Below are positions 45,426 to 57,558 of a stretch of 64,000 nt of DNA, one piece after another. Where the stretch lies: contig OX243816.1 of NCBI GenBank assembly GCA_945859605.1, positions 43,366,246-43,430,245 on the forward strand. Direction: 5' to 3'. Origin of the DNA: Lumbricus rubellus (Eukaryota; Annelida; Clitellata; Crassiclitellata; Lumbricidae). Position numbers and translations under genes: made by a program. Under the pieces are notes generated by a model. That model was not told where the DNA came from. It searched no databases and worked only from the letters and a program-made list of their open reading frames with translations. Each line of letters starts with the position of its first letter. Position 1 is the stretch's first letter.

Positions 45426-45651
45426 ACATAGGCGTAAGGGAGATTTCAGCAGTGGGGGGGGGGAAAAATTTTACTTCTGCCAGAAAAGTCGACGACCGTT
45501 TTTAGTCGTCGGTTGAAATGTCGCGCAAAATACTCTCTTTTTATTTTCATTTTTTACTATTTTCCCGGGTCTGCTTGCCCGAAAAACCAGACTTTGTCCG
45601 AAATTTGGGGGCGCGTTTACCTCCCTGGACTTCCGCCTCGTACGCCTATGT
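45426..45651. mobile_element. MITE with ACATAGGCGTA termini
   Basis: ACATAGGCGTA at the left is mirrored by TACGCCTATGT at the right, 226 bp end to end. There is no frame of interest inside. A partial relative lies at 4978-5058. Confidence 0.65.
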
Positions 45652-46499
45652 TCCCAGCTCCCTCCTTTAAAAGTTTCATCGCGCACTACGCTTTGCGATA
45701 AAGCGTCGGACAGCATCGGAACGGTTTTCGCCACTGTACCGATTGGGCACCACACTCACCATCATCCCGTCGGAGGCGGTGGATGCTACTACTACGGCCG
45801 CATCCTACCGGATCATTCCATTCGATGGTGGCGGAGGCTGGTGCTATCAACTGACCCGACCAACAGTGCTCCAACACAGTGCTAAATATAAGCAACAGGC
45901 GGGGGACAGTTGTAGTCGTTGTAGGCTCTCTCGCTTGTTCGACGCATTATGGATATCGATACATCCGAAGTCTGACCGGCTTGAGTGGAATAACACGAGC
46001 TATGACTGTTACTGCAGCTGTAGAGGTAGGAGCGTAAACGTGCGCTAGATAACTAGGGGCAAGTATACATATAAAACGTGCGCTTTAACAGCCGTGTGTA
46101 TTTGTTGGAAGAGCGAGGGGGTATGGTGGCGTGGCTGGTACAGGTGTAGGCATGGAACACTACCATGTCTGATCATTGTATACACCTTGCTTGCTGTGAG
46201 GATGGATTGGTGTGCTGGCTGGCAGAAAGGCCACAGTTCGAAATCTTTGCAGACACCTCTGAGAATTTTTTGTTGGTGATTAAAAGACGGATTATTTTTC
46301 CGTTTACAACAATTATTATTCTGTTCATCTAAATACGTATCTACTGAATTTGGTCTGGAGCGCCACTGACGAGTTTTTCATCAGATGGTGTCTCATAGAT
46401 CATCTATGATAGATGTCAGATTGTATTGCAATAATTATTATATACTGTTTATCAAACTATACGTCAGTCACTGAGTAAGATACTCTGAACAGTTTACAA
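45652..46499. other. Non-coding stretch
   Basis: No gene or repeat was recognised; moderate CpG up to about 46060. Confidence 0.45.
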
Positions 46500-46945
46500 G
46501 TCAGTCAGTCAGTTATCAGTTAGTTAGTAAGACACTCAGATTATATCAGTCAATCAGTAAATAGTTAGTCAGCCAGCCAGTTAATGATTAGTTAGTCAGT
46601 CAGTCCGTCTATAGTTAGTCAGTCAGTAAATACATGTAGTACTTAATCAGTCAGCCAGTCAGTCAGTCAGTCAGCTAGTCTATAGTTAGTCAGTCAGTAA
46701 ATACATGTAGTACTTAATCAGTCAGCCAGTCAGTCAGTCAGCTAGTCTATAGTTAGTCAGTCAGTAAATACATGTAGTACTTAATCAGTCAGCCAGTCAG
46801 TTAGTCTATAGTTAGTCAGTCAGTAAATACATGTAGTACTTAATTAGTCAGTCAGCCAGTCAGTCAGTCAGTAGTTAGTCAGTTAATAGTTGGTCAGTCA
46901 ACCAGCTAGCCAGTCAGACAGTCAGTCAATAATTCAGTCAGATCT
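46500..46945. repeat. (CAGT)n array with 59-71-bp higher-order units
   Basis: CAGT repeats carry an embedded block TCTATAGTTAGTCAGTCAGT followed by AAATACATGTAGTACTTAAT. The block begins at 46608, 46679, 46746 and 46805, so unit lengths are 71, 67 and 59. The differences are multiples of the 4-bp unit. Confidence 0.88.
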
Positions 46946-47328
46946 ATTAGAACAGAATTCACGACTGTAGTCCACGTACATTGAACCTGCATAGAGCATA
47001 GTAATACTCTGACAGAAAAAGTTGTACATGTATGTATGATGATCAGAGGTCTGTCTACTTAAGTGATGTGTTTGTCCCATAGCTTGGGGCATTGTGAATT
47101 AGCGTAGAGTTCTCGGGAAGATATCGGTTATCAGTTGCTCCAAACCATCACTTTCAACTATATATCTGTATTCTGTATATTAATCAATAATATACCTATA
47201 ATGATCATACACGACGGTTATGAATTGAGAAGTGATGATGTATCTATGTATTTATATATTTATCTCATCATATATGTGTTTTCTACAAGTAGTCTTGTAA
47301 GGTCTCTCAAAGGCATGCATGTGGTCCA

Positions 47329-47670
47329 TTGTATTGGTACATTGACATGGTTACAACTATGTTCGCGGGTACAGTATATCCTGTAGTTGAGAGAAAGGAT
47401 GTCTGGACTAAGCTTATCTTGCTCCCTTTAACCATTTCAGCTTTTTTCCTTCCTTTAGTGACAAGAATTGTGAGAGCGATGTCAAAAATTAATTACGTTA
47501 ATGTTGACAAAGCAGTGAACTCACTTTGTAGTAAGATCATTCAGGGTACAAGCAATTGTATTGGAATGTATGCAATTGAGATTGGCGTTTTCTCTTTCAC
47601 TATTTCTTCAGTCTTGTCCTATTATACAGACTCTTACAGTCTTACAGAGGAATTAAATTGCTCATCGTAA
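47329..47670 (+). CDS. Uncharacterised hydrophobic open frame (113 aa), doubtful
   Basis: The frame is not simple sequence. It has two hydrophobic stretches (around LILLPLTISAFFLPLV and IGVFSFTISSVL) and a serine-rich end. I know no family that matches. There is no promoter, splice site or neighbour that supports it, and AT-rich DNA can give such frames by chance. Confidence 0.18.
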   Translation: MYWYIDMVTTMFAGTVYPVVERKDVWTKLILLPLTISAFFLPLVTRIVRAMSKINYVNVDKAVNSLCSKIIQGTSNCIGMYAIEIGVFSFTISSVLSYYTDSYSLTEELNCSS

Positions 47671-49650
47671 TCGTAATCTCGAGACTTCTACAGCACCCAC
47701 AAAAGTGAAGTCGTGGGAACCAGCTTATTCACAGGCGCTTAATCAAAACAAAATCGATAGGCAGCGGGTCAAGTCCAGAGAGTCAGGCAGGCAAACAGAT
47801 GGACGGCTAAGGTGGGTGATGCTTAGGGTTGAAATGACGAGGGATGTGAGGACAATCAGAAGAATATTATGATACAATATGTTGTCGTCATTAGACTTGC
47901 GATCAAACGTCAAGGGAGGGACCAATCATACGCCCTCGTATGCCGAGGTTAAGAAAAAAGAGGTTGCTAACATTTCCTATCTATGGTTAACGTAAGGAAC
48001 TGTTCTTGTTTTGGCTGTGGTTTCTTTACAGTTATGAGAGTGTATGCCGGTTTAGGTGACGCATCTTATGGGGTACACACATGTACACCGGTAAACAAAA
48101 TTTCATACACCAATACTGTTGAATCTATAAAATCGGTGTTTGTTAGGAGGGGGGTTGTTTTGGACGGACGTCGTCAATGTGTTCATCTTGAACCGCTTCT
48201 GTTTACGACCTGAACCCGTTCGTATACTCATGAACTACTCTGTAACACTGGCGTCTGAACTCGGCTCTTTGTCTGGACTTTGTGATGATGATGAGGATGG
48301 CCTGCATGTTGTGACTCATGTTATGATTGATGCAAGTGGCATCCACTGCATGCATGGTGCTTATTACATGTACATACGTAGATGGTGCTTATTTATGGCT
48401 GCATGGTGCTTATAGCTTTGTACATAGAGGGTGCTTATGACTGCATGTTGCTTGCATATATCTGACGCCCATAAAATTATAATTCTGTTTAAAATACATT
48501 ACGCAGTTCAGACCTTGTGAATTGTAACTGTGAAATACAGTGAAGACTCAGTTGGCCATGAAAGCATCGTTGACTGGGAAGAATTAGTCGGTAGGTCGGA
48601 TTTTTAAGCCCTGCTGTTGGCCTATACAGCCTAGCGAAAATAATTAGAATGTCGGAAAATGGCATATCAAATTAATGATTTCCTGTGGCGCCTTTTGTCT
48701 TAATGCATGCGGAATCAATCGCTGTTTTTCGAGTAAAACGAGGAAGGAACAAACAATAGGATATCTGGGAAATAATTTGGCTGGCGTTTCGTCGGCGTGT
48801 GTGACTGACTGTGTAACTTACTACAACGCGCTATAACATTACAACGTACAGTCGAGACATAATATGACTGTCGAAGGCGCTTTATAAATCTGTAGATATA
48901 CAATACAATGCAATGCCATACAATACAATGCAATGCCATACGACATGCAATGCAATGCCATACGACATGCAGCTGTCACAGTTTCGTCACAGCTGTTTTC
49001 TTCTCTTGTGTATCGTGCGTGCGAGTTCTGCTTCGTGACGCTGACAATAGGCCGCCAACTATTTCTCCGTGCTTATATTGTAAGAGTTGAAATTGCAGTG
49101 GTAGTGGTTGTCATAATTATTGGCGATGGTGGTGGTGGTGGCGGTGGTGTTGTTGGTAGTGGTAGTAGTAGTAGTAGTACCATAGTGCCAGTGGTCGTGT
49201 TAATGGTGTACGTGTCTGTCTGATAAGCGATCGCTTTTGTCAATAGAATTGACAAGAAACTTGTTCACTACAAACTCATCAGAAGTCAGACACTTAGCCT
49301 ATACTCCATGCCTCATGGTTCATCAATTGATAGATGACATTGTAGATTACCTGGTCATAAGATATACGCCCCCACCTCCTCTTTCTTTTATTCCTCCTCC
49401 TCCATTTCCTCGTCCTCCTTCTTGTCATCCTTCTCCTCGTTCTCCTCCACCACCACTTCTCTTCCTCTACTTCTCCTCCATGTCCTCCCACACACACACA
49501 TTCTATCCGTGCTGGATAGATATGAATAATATATAGTTTCAGTCTATCTGAGATGAGATAGTCGTCGTTGGTCTGAAGTTCGACCGATATAGAATAGCTG
49601 AGTTTCACAAAGGTCGAATAACTCGATCGCCTCCTTCACGTATATCTCTC
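47671..49650. other. Non-coding stretch
   Basis: It contains a LINE-tail-like GGCGCTTTATAAATC (48876-48890), CAATGC repeats (48900-48970), GGT/AGT triplets (49120-49182) and a pyrimidine-rich stretch (49368-49480). No gene is recognised. Confidence 0.5.
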
Positions 49651-49652
49651 TT

Positions 49653-49759
<107 letters not shown>

Positions 49760-49934
49760 TGTGTCGAACCTCCCTGCCATGCAGTTGCCACTTCAGTTGG
49801 CGTTGGCCATTTAACTTAGACTTTACTTGTAAGTCTACACCGTCATGCTACGCTCAGCTTTCTCGGCCCCGGTCGGCCCTCCCTTGACGCAGAGCATAGC
49901 TATTAGCTATGTTTCAATGCAAAGAGTTAGCCAT

Positions 49935-50290
49935 AAGTTTGGTTGCATCAACGGCAATACTATTACTTAGCCACGTCTTGCCGCTGGCAGTATTCAGCCA
50001 TACCTTCACGGTAATACTTATAACGACGTCTTGTTGGCAGCATTCAGCCATACCTTGACGGTAATACTTATAACGACGTCTTGTTGACAGTATTCAGCCA
50101 TACCTTGACGGTAATACTTAACCAGGTCTTGCTGGCAGTATTTAGCCATACCTTGACGGCAATACTTAACTACGTCTTGTTGGCACTATTTAGCCATACC
50201 GTGACGGTTTAATGCTTGTCACGCTTTGGTTGCCAAATTTGCCAAATTGTTTGATGACTAGACTATATTTGCCACGCCTCGTTGGCAATA
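49935..50290. repeat. Minisatellite, 46-50-bp period
   Basis: Five to six diverged units of the form GTCTTGTTGGCAGTATTCAG, CCATACCTTGACGGTAATAC. Two central units have a 50-bp period; later ones lose about four bases. Confidence 0.8.
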
Positions 50291-50759
50291 CTTAGCCATG
50301 CCATAGTGCAATGCTTTAGTGATTAAGCTTTGCTGCATTTTCGAAGGTGCATGCTTTGATGGCAGTATTCAGTGCCCGTGCAGTTAGAATATCTTTGCCA
50401 TGCATGTTCTTGTGGATGTCTTGATGCTTTAACAGGTTTTGCTCTGTGTCTTAATGATAAGCTGAGTTGAAGGTTGAGCCAAGGAAATCTTTCACGGACC
50501 TATTGTTTCGCATCTTCAGCATTTTTTATTGTTTAGCATTTTTCTGTTGTAACTTATTTCCTCCATACTATAATTGTATAGCACCTCAACTATAATAGGC
50601 AGCATCGCGCATTTTCGATTGCATTTGTTAGCCCGTCTACTTGAAATCGACTTTTCCTTGGAGATGTGTGCCTACTCCATAGAAATAATGCCAATGCATT
50701 TTATAACTTAGGCTACAGTTTGCTGAAATCTAATTTCTATTGCCGTCGTTGAGGTGGCG

Positions 50760-50830
50760 TGCAGCGCCTCTACATAGAGGTTGACTTCTTGAAGGGATGA
50801 TATGAAGTTTTTGTTAAATGAATTAACGAA
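50760..50830 (+). repeat. Degenerate LINE/SINE 3' tail
   Basis: AGCGCCTCT, then CTTCTTGAAGGG and a degenerate TGATATGAA follow the order seen in the other tails of the window. Confidence 0.35.
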
Positions 50831-51099
50831 TTTTAGCTGCAGGGGCAGGAAACGTTGTCATCTCCTTTGAAGGGATTACTTGCATGTTGAATAGATGACA
50901 AGAGTGGGTGACGGGAGTGGACGTGAAAGAATGGTTGAAGTAATGGATTGTCTCAATCAAATAATCAATCAATCAATTTTCGTTTAATCAACACTTCAGG
51001 CTGACAGAACGCAGCATGTTACATATAACTAATTTTGCTAATATTTTATGTATAAGTATAAGTTTAGTGTATAAGATTTTGTCTATCTAGACTCTAGAG

Positions 51100-51310
51100 G
51101 TAGGGGCTCAACTTCGCCAGGATCGAAATTTATTTCGAGATTTATCCTACACTGGTGCTCCTATATACCCAACTCACTTACAATGAGTACATCGACTGTA
51201 CACCGTCGATGGGAAGATGGGTAGACGAGGGACTACACTGGCCACCCATCCTCACTGCCAAGGCTGAGAAAATAAAGGCGCTAACACTTCATACCCATTG
51301 ATACCTCTCA
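51100..51310 (+). repeat. SINE-like repeat, family 2, copy 2
   Basis: CCCAACTCACTTACAATGAGTAC, ATGGGAAGATGG, ACACTGGCCACCCA and GCGCTAACACTTC occur in the same order as in 39300-39610. Confidence 0.4.
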
Positions 51311-51544
51311 GAGTCGAAGGGATCTGCGTTTAGTCTGTTTTTCCTATCAGCTCGGCGGGCAGTCAGTGCTTCTTAAGTACAGTTCTTCCAAACATATTTT
51401 TTGCATGCATCTGCAAGTCTTTTTCAAGAGCGGCGCCGACGTGTCTTCATTTATCCGACATAAAAAAAGATCCAGCATAAGCGGGCAGCGCATGCATGCT
51501 CTCGTATAGACTATAGATGATTGTAATTTGAAGCACACGGTGTT

Positions 51545-51575
51545 TATGAGGTTGAAGAGGCGCTATATAAATGGC
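51545..51575 (+). repeat. LINE/SINE 3' tail
   Basis: GAGGTTGAAGAGGCGCTATA then TAAATGG matches the shared tail motif of this window. Confidence 0.45.
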
Positions 51576-51777
51576 CATATAGATTTGTGTACGTCAGTCT
51601 TCATGCTTGCTATAGGTGTTGCACAAGAACCGTTTATACACGGACGGGTAAGTGGTAATGCATTGAGTTGTGTATAACTATAGTTTATGGACGATAATTG
51701 AGGTTCCAGAAAATTTCACAGCTTGTTTGCATAAGAAAATCATTCTTTGTGGTCTATTTAAATTAAAATGGGGTGCA

Positions 51778-52030
51778 TGATAGTCCATTGGTGAGCCTGC
51801 TATCGAAAAGTCTGGCGTTGAAATCACCTTTATACGACAGAAATTAGTTTCGAGATTCCACCAACTCAAGTGTTATGAATATCTCCTGACTGTAGTAGTT
51901 AACAGTTTACTGTCGGTGGAAAGATAAGACGCAGAGGGAGAGGACTCTAGCCAGACGCCTTCTTATATATAACATACGTCTATGGTTCTAGGGTAAGGGT
52001 ATGAGATCGTTAGCGCTTGACACCGATGCA
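51778..52030 (+). repeat. SINE-like repeat, family 2, copy 3
   Basis: TAGTCCATTGGTGAG (A-box-like), GCGTTGAAATCACC (B-box-like), ATTTCGAGATTCCACC-type DNA, then GGAAAGATAAGACGCAGAGG and AGAGGACTCTAGCCA parallel the copy at 39220. Confidence 0.3.
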
Positions 52031-53655
52031 GGACTGCCTCCTGGGGATTAATTATCCTAAGGACCTGCTTGTCTTAATTAGAAACCGGTGAGATGAGAAG
52101 ATGCGAAGATGGTGCCTTCACACGAATTGCAAAATCACGTGCAACAGTGCAAGCCTTAGCAGTTGATCCAGAAATGGGACAAGAGAGTGGGAAGTGGGGA
52201 GGGTGTGTATGAGGGAATGTTGACGTGAGAGAGACCAAAGGGAAAGGCGTCATATAAGAGGCCTAATAATTATGATGACAATGCTAATGCTAATAATAAT
52301 AATAACAATAATAATAATAGCGCTGTAGCGTTTAGGGGCACTTTCGCCAGCCAAGAAATCGACGATTTGGGCCATTCTGGACTGGTTTTTAAACTTGTAA
52401 ATAATAATAATAATAATAATTACCGTACTTGTCATAATAATTAGTGGGTGAAGCGTAGCCATTCCAGATCCCATGCATGCACTAATTAAGAGTCTTCGGA
52501 CATTTTTTGCTTCTTGTGGGATTCATGACTAAACCTCGAGTGAAAAATAATAATTTCGACAATTTATATGGCGCTGTAACATGCCGTTACAAGGGCGCCT
52601 TACAAAGCAGCTGGGAATATTGTAATTATGCATGTGTATTTATGAATATATATATATATATATAGGCCTATACAGTCATGTATATATCAAATAAGAAATG
52701 TGTAGGACTTATAACAAAATAAGTCGTGATTCTGATATATAGCCTATGGGTGTCGTATAGTGCGAGATTACTGTGTTAAGTCTTGTTAAGTCTTCAGCCC
52801 ATCAAACCAGGGATCAGATCTTTCGAAATGCATGGAAGAGAAGGGAAGATTCTTCCAGCATATTATGGAGAAAGCTGGTCCAACTGGTCGTGTAAACAAG
52901 ACTGCTATACCTTTACCTTCTAACCTTCAGAGATGTTATCCATGATCGGCCCATGCAGTGTGCACCATGGATCCATATCTCGATAAACACTCGTATACAT
53001 CAGACACTTTTGACACATCTGCGTCGTTTCATATAGCCTATATGTCTGATTTAGGCCTACTGTCGGATGGTAAACCTAATTCCGGATCATCCGAAACCTG
53101 AGCTCTCGGATTATAAGATAGATTTATTCTCTTCATGACATTTGCAGGCGGTGATTGCATGGACAGCCGAATTATTTACTCTATAAAGCAAATACATGTT
53201 TTGACATACATTTCGGCATATAGGCCTACAGACTGTTATTTATGATGTGGAATAAAAGTGTTTGACATTTAGCATACAGATTACAGATGCATGTATTTAG
53301 GCTATTTAATATTATTTATTAACGAAGCCAGAAAATTAGTAAAGAGTTTGGCGTGCATTTATTTATCAAGGCTTCAAGGCAGAAAATTAGTAGAAATTTC
53401 GGCATATTTATATCTATTTATTTATGTAGCGATTTGAATGCATTAAAAATGCTATGCTATGATTAATAATAGTAAAAATGTCAGACATAGGTTCAAAGCA
53501 GTTAGCCTATAATGTCGACATACGTTTATTTTTCTCGTGATTCAAACTAAAAAAAAATGTCGGCATACACCGGCCTACATTTATTTACGAAGGAGTCAAG
53601 GTAGTGGAGATTTCGGCCAAAATCTCGGCTATTCGTGTTTATTTTTCGTCTGCTA
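52031..53655. other. Non-coding stretch
   Basis: AAT triplets lie at 52290-52425, and a TATATGGCGCTGTAAC tail-like segment near 52567. The rest is AT-rich DNA without recognisable genes. Confidence 0.5.
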
Positions 53656-53823
53656 GCGAAGCACCGCGTAGTTGCTGCGAGAGGCTAAGTAGGTGTGGCA
53701 GAAGAGGAGCACAACAGAAGTGGGTGGTAATAAGTGGGTGTACAGCTGAGAGGACTCTGGTGTAACCCGATAGGGGAGGAAGAGACTCCTTGACTTCGCG
53801 TGGCTGTTACTCGCCTGTTCGAA

Positions 53824-53909
53824 GTACGCACCGAGTTACTCCGAGCGGCTTGCATGCTCGACCCCCTACTTACTGTCTGGTAATCGCGCGGAATGTGCTC
53901 GGTGCGTAC
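53824..53909. other. 12-bp perfect inverted repeat in CpG-rich DNA
   Basis: GTACGCACCGAG (53824-53835) and CTCGGTGCGTAC (53898-53909) are exact inverted copies with a 62-base loop. They may mark a small hairpin or a repeat terminus; I saw no target duplication. Confidence 0.4.
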
Positions 53910-53989
53910 ACGAAGCAGATTTGGAACGCACCCGGCGTGTAGTCCAGCGTTGGTCCGCTGCAACGGCCTTCGGCTGTTTAGGGCAAAGA

Positions 53990-54362
53990 ATGACTGAAGA
54001 AAGACAGAGGAGGGATAAATATGAAGAGGTCGAAAAGAGTGCAGTGCGGGAATGGCATGATGGGAAAGGCAGGAAGAGGGAGGGTAGGAGGGAGAAGAGG
54101 AGGAGGATGGAAAAGAGAGAGAGACTGGAATGAAAAGTAGAAGGACGAATGAGAGATAAGGAGAAGAGGAGATATGGAGGAAGTGGGGAAGCAAGAGGAC
54201 GAACAGAGAGTTCAGCGAACGAGTTTTCAGGGAATAGACGGAGAAGATGAAGAGGGAAGAAGACACGGAAGAAGGAAGTGGAGAAAGAAACGGTTGATTG
54301 CAGAGAAGAAGGAAGAGGAGGGTAGAAGAGGGAGGAGGAGGAAGAGGAAGAGGGACGATTAA
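53990..54362. repeat. Purine-rich (GAAGAGG)n tract
   Basis: Imperfect AG-rich repeats. The 248- and 195-codon minus-strand frames here are shadows of this bias. Confidence 0.8.
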
Positions 54363-54414
54363 AGCGGATGAATTGAACTTGCATGACCAACAGATGGCGT
54401 TTGTGTTTATGTGT

Positions 54415-55010
54415 GTATATATATATAACACATTTTATGTATAATACATACACATATATGATCTCCCGTGTATATATATATATAATATATTATATTATAT
54501 TATATAGGCCTGGGTATCATATGTATGTAGTATAGTCGTATACGTATACACTATTCATAATAATTATGCATGTAGGCCTATACTTAGGCTATATATATTT
54601 CCAAAGGTGCACCAATCTATTCACATAATATAGAGTCTACACATAAATTGAATAGAATGCACACATATACGTATGTGTATATATACAAATATACGTGTAT
54701 GTATATATATATGTAATATGTATGTATATATGTATATATGCGCATGCTGATGTGCCTGTCTTGTTTGTTCTTCGCTGACATCTGTTGTTTCAGATCGTGG
54801 GCGCCTTTGAAATGCGGAAGGCCTCCAGCCACATAGTATATCCTATAGGTCTGGGCCTGTATACTGTATATATGTATATATGTATATATATATAATTTTT
54901 ACATATATATATATATATATAATTATATAGGGCCTATACAGAACTCGTGACGTTTTGTATACATAAGATACGGCATTCGAAATTTTATATATATATATTA
55001 ATAAAAAATT
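54415..55010. repeat. TA-rich low-complexity DNA
   Basis: Many (TA)n, TGTATATA and TATTATAT runs, with several AGGCCTA words. Confidence 0.75.
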
Positions 55011-55770
55011 AGTAACATTTTATGATAGCATGAATTTCATGAAATTATATAATATCCTTTCGAATGATTAAGGAAAATAAAGAATAGCTGTTCCCATGCA
55101 CCCACCCTGATGATACTGATGATGACGATGATGATGATGATGATGACGACCACGACGCGCTGCTTCTATTGTGTGTATATAATTATGATCTCCCGTTTGT
55201 TGGTTCAGGAAAAATAAAAAAATAAAATAAAATAAAATAAAGATATATTATGCAAGTACATGTACTTATATGTAGGCCCCATATAACTCGCTGGACAATG
55301 TAGCCTAATCCGGCTTGCTCGGGAAATGTCGGTTTTTCGACCTCACCCCCACCTACCCTGCCCATCCCACCCAGCGCCACCCCTCTCAGGTACCCGGCGT
55401 AGCCACGTAAATTTCGTGCCCCCAATTCCAACCCACCCATCCACCTCGCCCATCCACACCCAGCTCCACCCTCTGGAGTAGCCGCCATTGCCCGGTAAAC
55501 CCATCCGATACGATATTTTTCTGTAGAACTATACACTTTTAAAACACCAAACACCTACGATGTAACCCCCATCCGACCCTCCACCTTCGAAGCTTTCTCA
55601 TCCTCAACGAAACCCACCCCAGCAGCTGCTCTGGCTCCTCTCTCCAATCTCTATAGCAACCGGACTTCGACCTCCACTGGACATCGATCTCAGGACAACG
55701 CCCTCCGATGCGACGCAACCCTCGTGAATAACCCGGTGCCCGGCGCTATGCTTCAAAACACCGCATGAGA
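55011..55770. other. Non-coding stretch
   Basis: GAT triplets at 55117-55145 and AAAAT repeats at 55207-55242 are followed by C-rich DNA to 55640. No gene is recognised. Confidence 0.5.
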
Positions 55771-55774
55771 AACA

Positions 55775-55822
55775 TAGAGCATTTATATAGCGCAACTTCA
55801 AGGAACTACTCAGATTACACCT
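55775..55822 (-). repeat. LINE/SINE 3' tail, inverted
   Basis: On minus it reads GAGTAGTTCCTTGAAGTTGC and then GCTATATAAATGCTC. This is the same tail as the LINE at 61015-61045. Confidence 0.55.
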
Positions 55823-56554
55823 ACGCTTACGATTACACAGCGCCCCACGTAATGATGATGCCCATCGTTCACATTTATACCGACGTGTCTTGATTGGCAG
55901 TTTCACGAAAGGTGGAGGGTAGTGTGACGGTGCGGCACGTGACCTGCTCGCTGTTCTTATTACATCGCGACAGCCATACCATTAGTTTGCTCATTTTCAT
56001 CGTCGCACATCCACCTCACTCATTTCCTTCCAATCGCCCGAGGCGCCTCAATGTACACACACACACACACTCCGATTCCTTTACATACCTGACTAACCAC
56101 CCCTCGCCTCCTGCTTGCCTGCATCCCTGCCTGCCTGCCTGCCTCCCTGCCCAGGTAGACTTCATGTCGTCCCTACTACCTGTCTATTGATCAGCGCCGG
56201 TATAGCGTGCATAATTCGACGGACCAGCTTTTCTCCTACAAAGACCCGAGAACTAATGAGATGGAGACCCCGGGTCTTAGTCGAGTAATTGGTCAAATCT
56301 GAGTCGGTTGGTCAGTCGGTCGTTCGAGCGTCCGTCATCGCCCGGTCCTTATACATGCGAGCGAGTGATCGCCTTCCGTTCGTACGTTCTTAAAGAGACG
56401 GCGAATGCGTGTAATTGGTGCCGTTTGGACGAAAGGACGTCTGCGATGGCGACGACGGTGGCGGTCACAAGATGGCAGGAGACATGAAAGTCTTCGTTAA
56501 CTGTCATTGTTAGTCGGTGGTAGAAGAAATGCGTGGATGAATTATTGGCAGTCT

Positions 56555-56790
56555 GCAAATGGATGGGTGGATGGATGGGTGGGTGGGTGGATGGGTGGAT
56601 GGATGGGTGGATGGATGCATGGATGGGTGGATGGGTGGGTGGATGGATGGATGGATGGATGGATGGGTGGGTGGGTGGATGGATGGGTGGATTGGAGGAT
56701 GGACGGGTGGGTGGGTGGATGGGTGGGTGCGTGGATGGATGGATGGATGGATGGGTGGATGGATGGGTGGATGTGATGGATGGATGGACG
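56555..56790. repeat. (GGAT/GGGT)n array
   Basis: GGATGGGTGGAT repeats. Trp/Met/Gly-rich and Pro/His-rich frames are shadows. Confidence 0.9.
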
Positions 56791-57061
56791 AACTTCATAG
56801 ATGGGTGGATGGTTGAAGAGCGGGCGTTGGATTTCTGTAATGCTTCTGACATGTTGCCAATGATGTTGGCCGTGTTATGTCAGGCTGCAGGCTCCATTTA
56901 TCCGGCGTCTCTACTTAATTCACTTCTTTCTGTTACAATCGCTCTTTTATCTCAGCCGTATACTTTCTACCGATTCTTAATTCTGGCTTTTATCATGACA
57001 GGCGATTATTGGTTGAAGCGATTGCTTCGAAAGGCGTTGAGTATAATACGTTCGAACTTCT

Positions 57062-57210
57062 TCCCGTAAGATGGCGGAGTATATAGTAGTAGTAGTAGTA
57101 GCAGCAGCAGCAGCAGCAGCTGTAGTAATAGTAGCAGTAGTAGTTGTAGTTGTAGTAGTAGCAGTAGTAGTAGTAGTAGTAGCAGTAGCAGTAGTAATAA
57201 AAAATAAAAT
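57062..57210. repeat. (AGT/AGC)n array beside an ATGGCGG motif
   Basis: GTAAGATGGCGGAG at 57068-57081 is a YY1/TISU-like initiator. It is followed at once by AGT and AGC triplets, so the frame it opens is polyVal/polyAla. Confidence 0.6.
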
Positions 57211-57441
57211 TTTTAATGATGCTGACTTTCAGTATATTTTCTAAAAAAAATTTATTTGTTATGTTTTACAGGAGATTTGAAGAAGAAAAAAACAAGCTGA
57301 GGACATAAAAACACAACAGATGTATTCCGTATAGCAATCGACGTTCTAACCTCCTCCTCTTCCTCCTTCTCCTCCTCCTCCTTCTGCTTCGTCATTCTTT
57401 CATCGTTCCGCTAAGTCCCTTGACGACGACGACGACGCTCG

Positions 57442-57455
57442 GTTGCCATAGGAAC
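57442..57455 (+). promoter_or_regulatory. RFX X-box in the PCBP 5' leader
   Basis: GTTGCCATAGGAAC fits the RFX consensus GTHNYYATRRNAAC exactly. It lies eight bases before the PCBP start codon. Confidence 0.4.
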
Positions 57456-57462
57456 CGTAGTC

Positions 57463-57558
57463 ATGACGATGGAACCGAACAATAATGCGTCTCCGAAAAG
57501 CAATGGAAGTGATCCAATGCTGACGACGTTAACGCTGAGAATGATCATGCAGGGAAAG
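57463..57558 (+). CDS. PCBP: PCBP first coding exon, GC donor
   Basis: It encodes [15 protein letters not shown]...[10 protein letters not shown] (32 residues). The exon must end after GGA AAG because the next exon resumes in phase 0 at GAG, so the donor is GCAAGT rather than GT. AAG|GCAAGT is the strong context normally seen at GC-AG introns. A second ATG two codons downstream could also initiate. Confidence 0.88.

Noticed and set aside
53685..54453. 248- and 195-codon minus-strand frames
   Set aside because: Ser/Pro/Leu composition comes from the purine-rich tract; no domain and no start or splice support.
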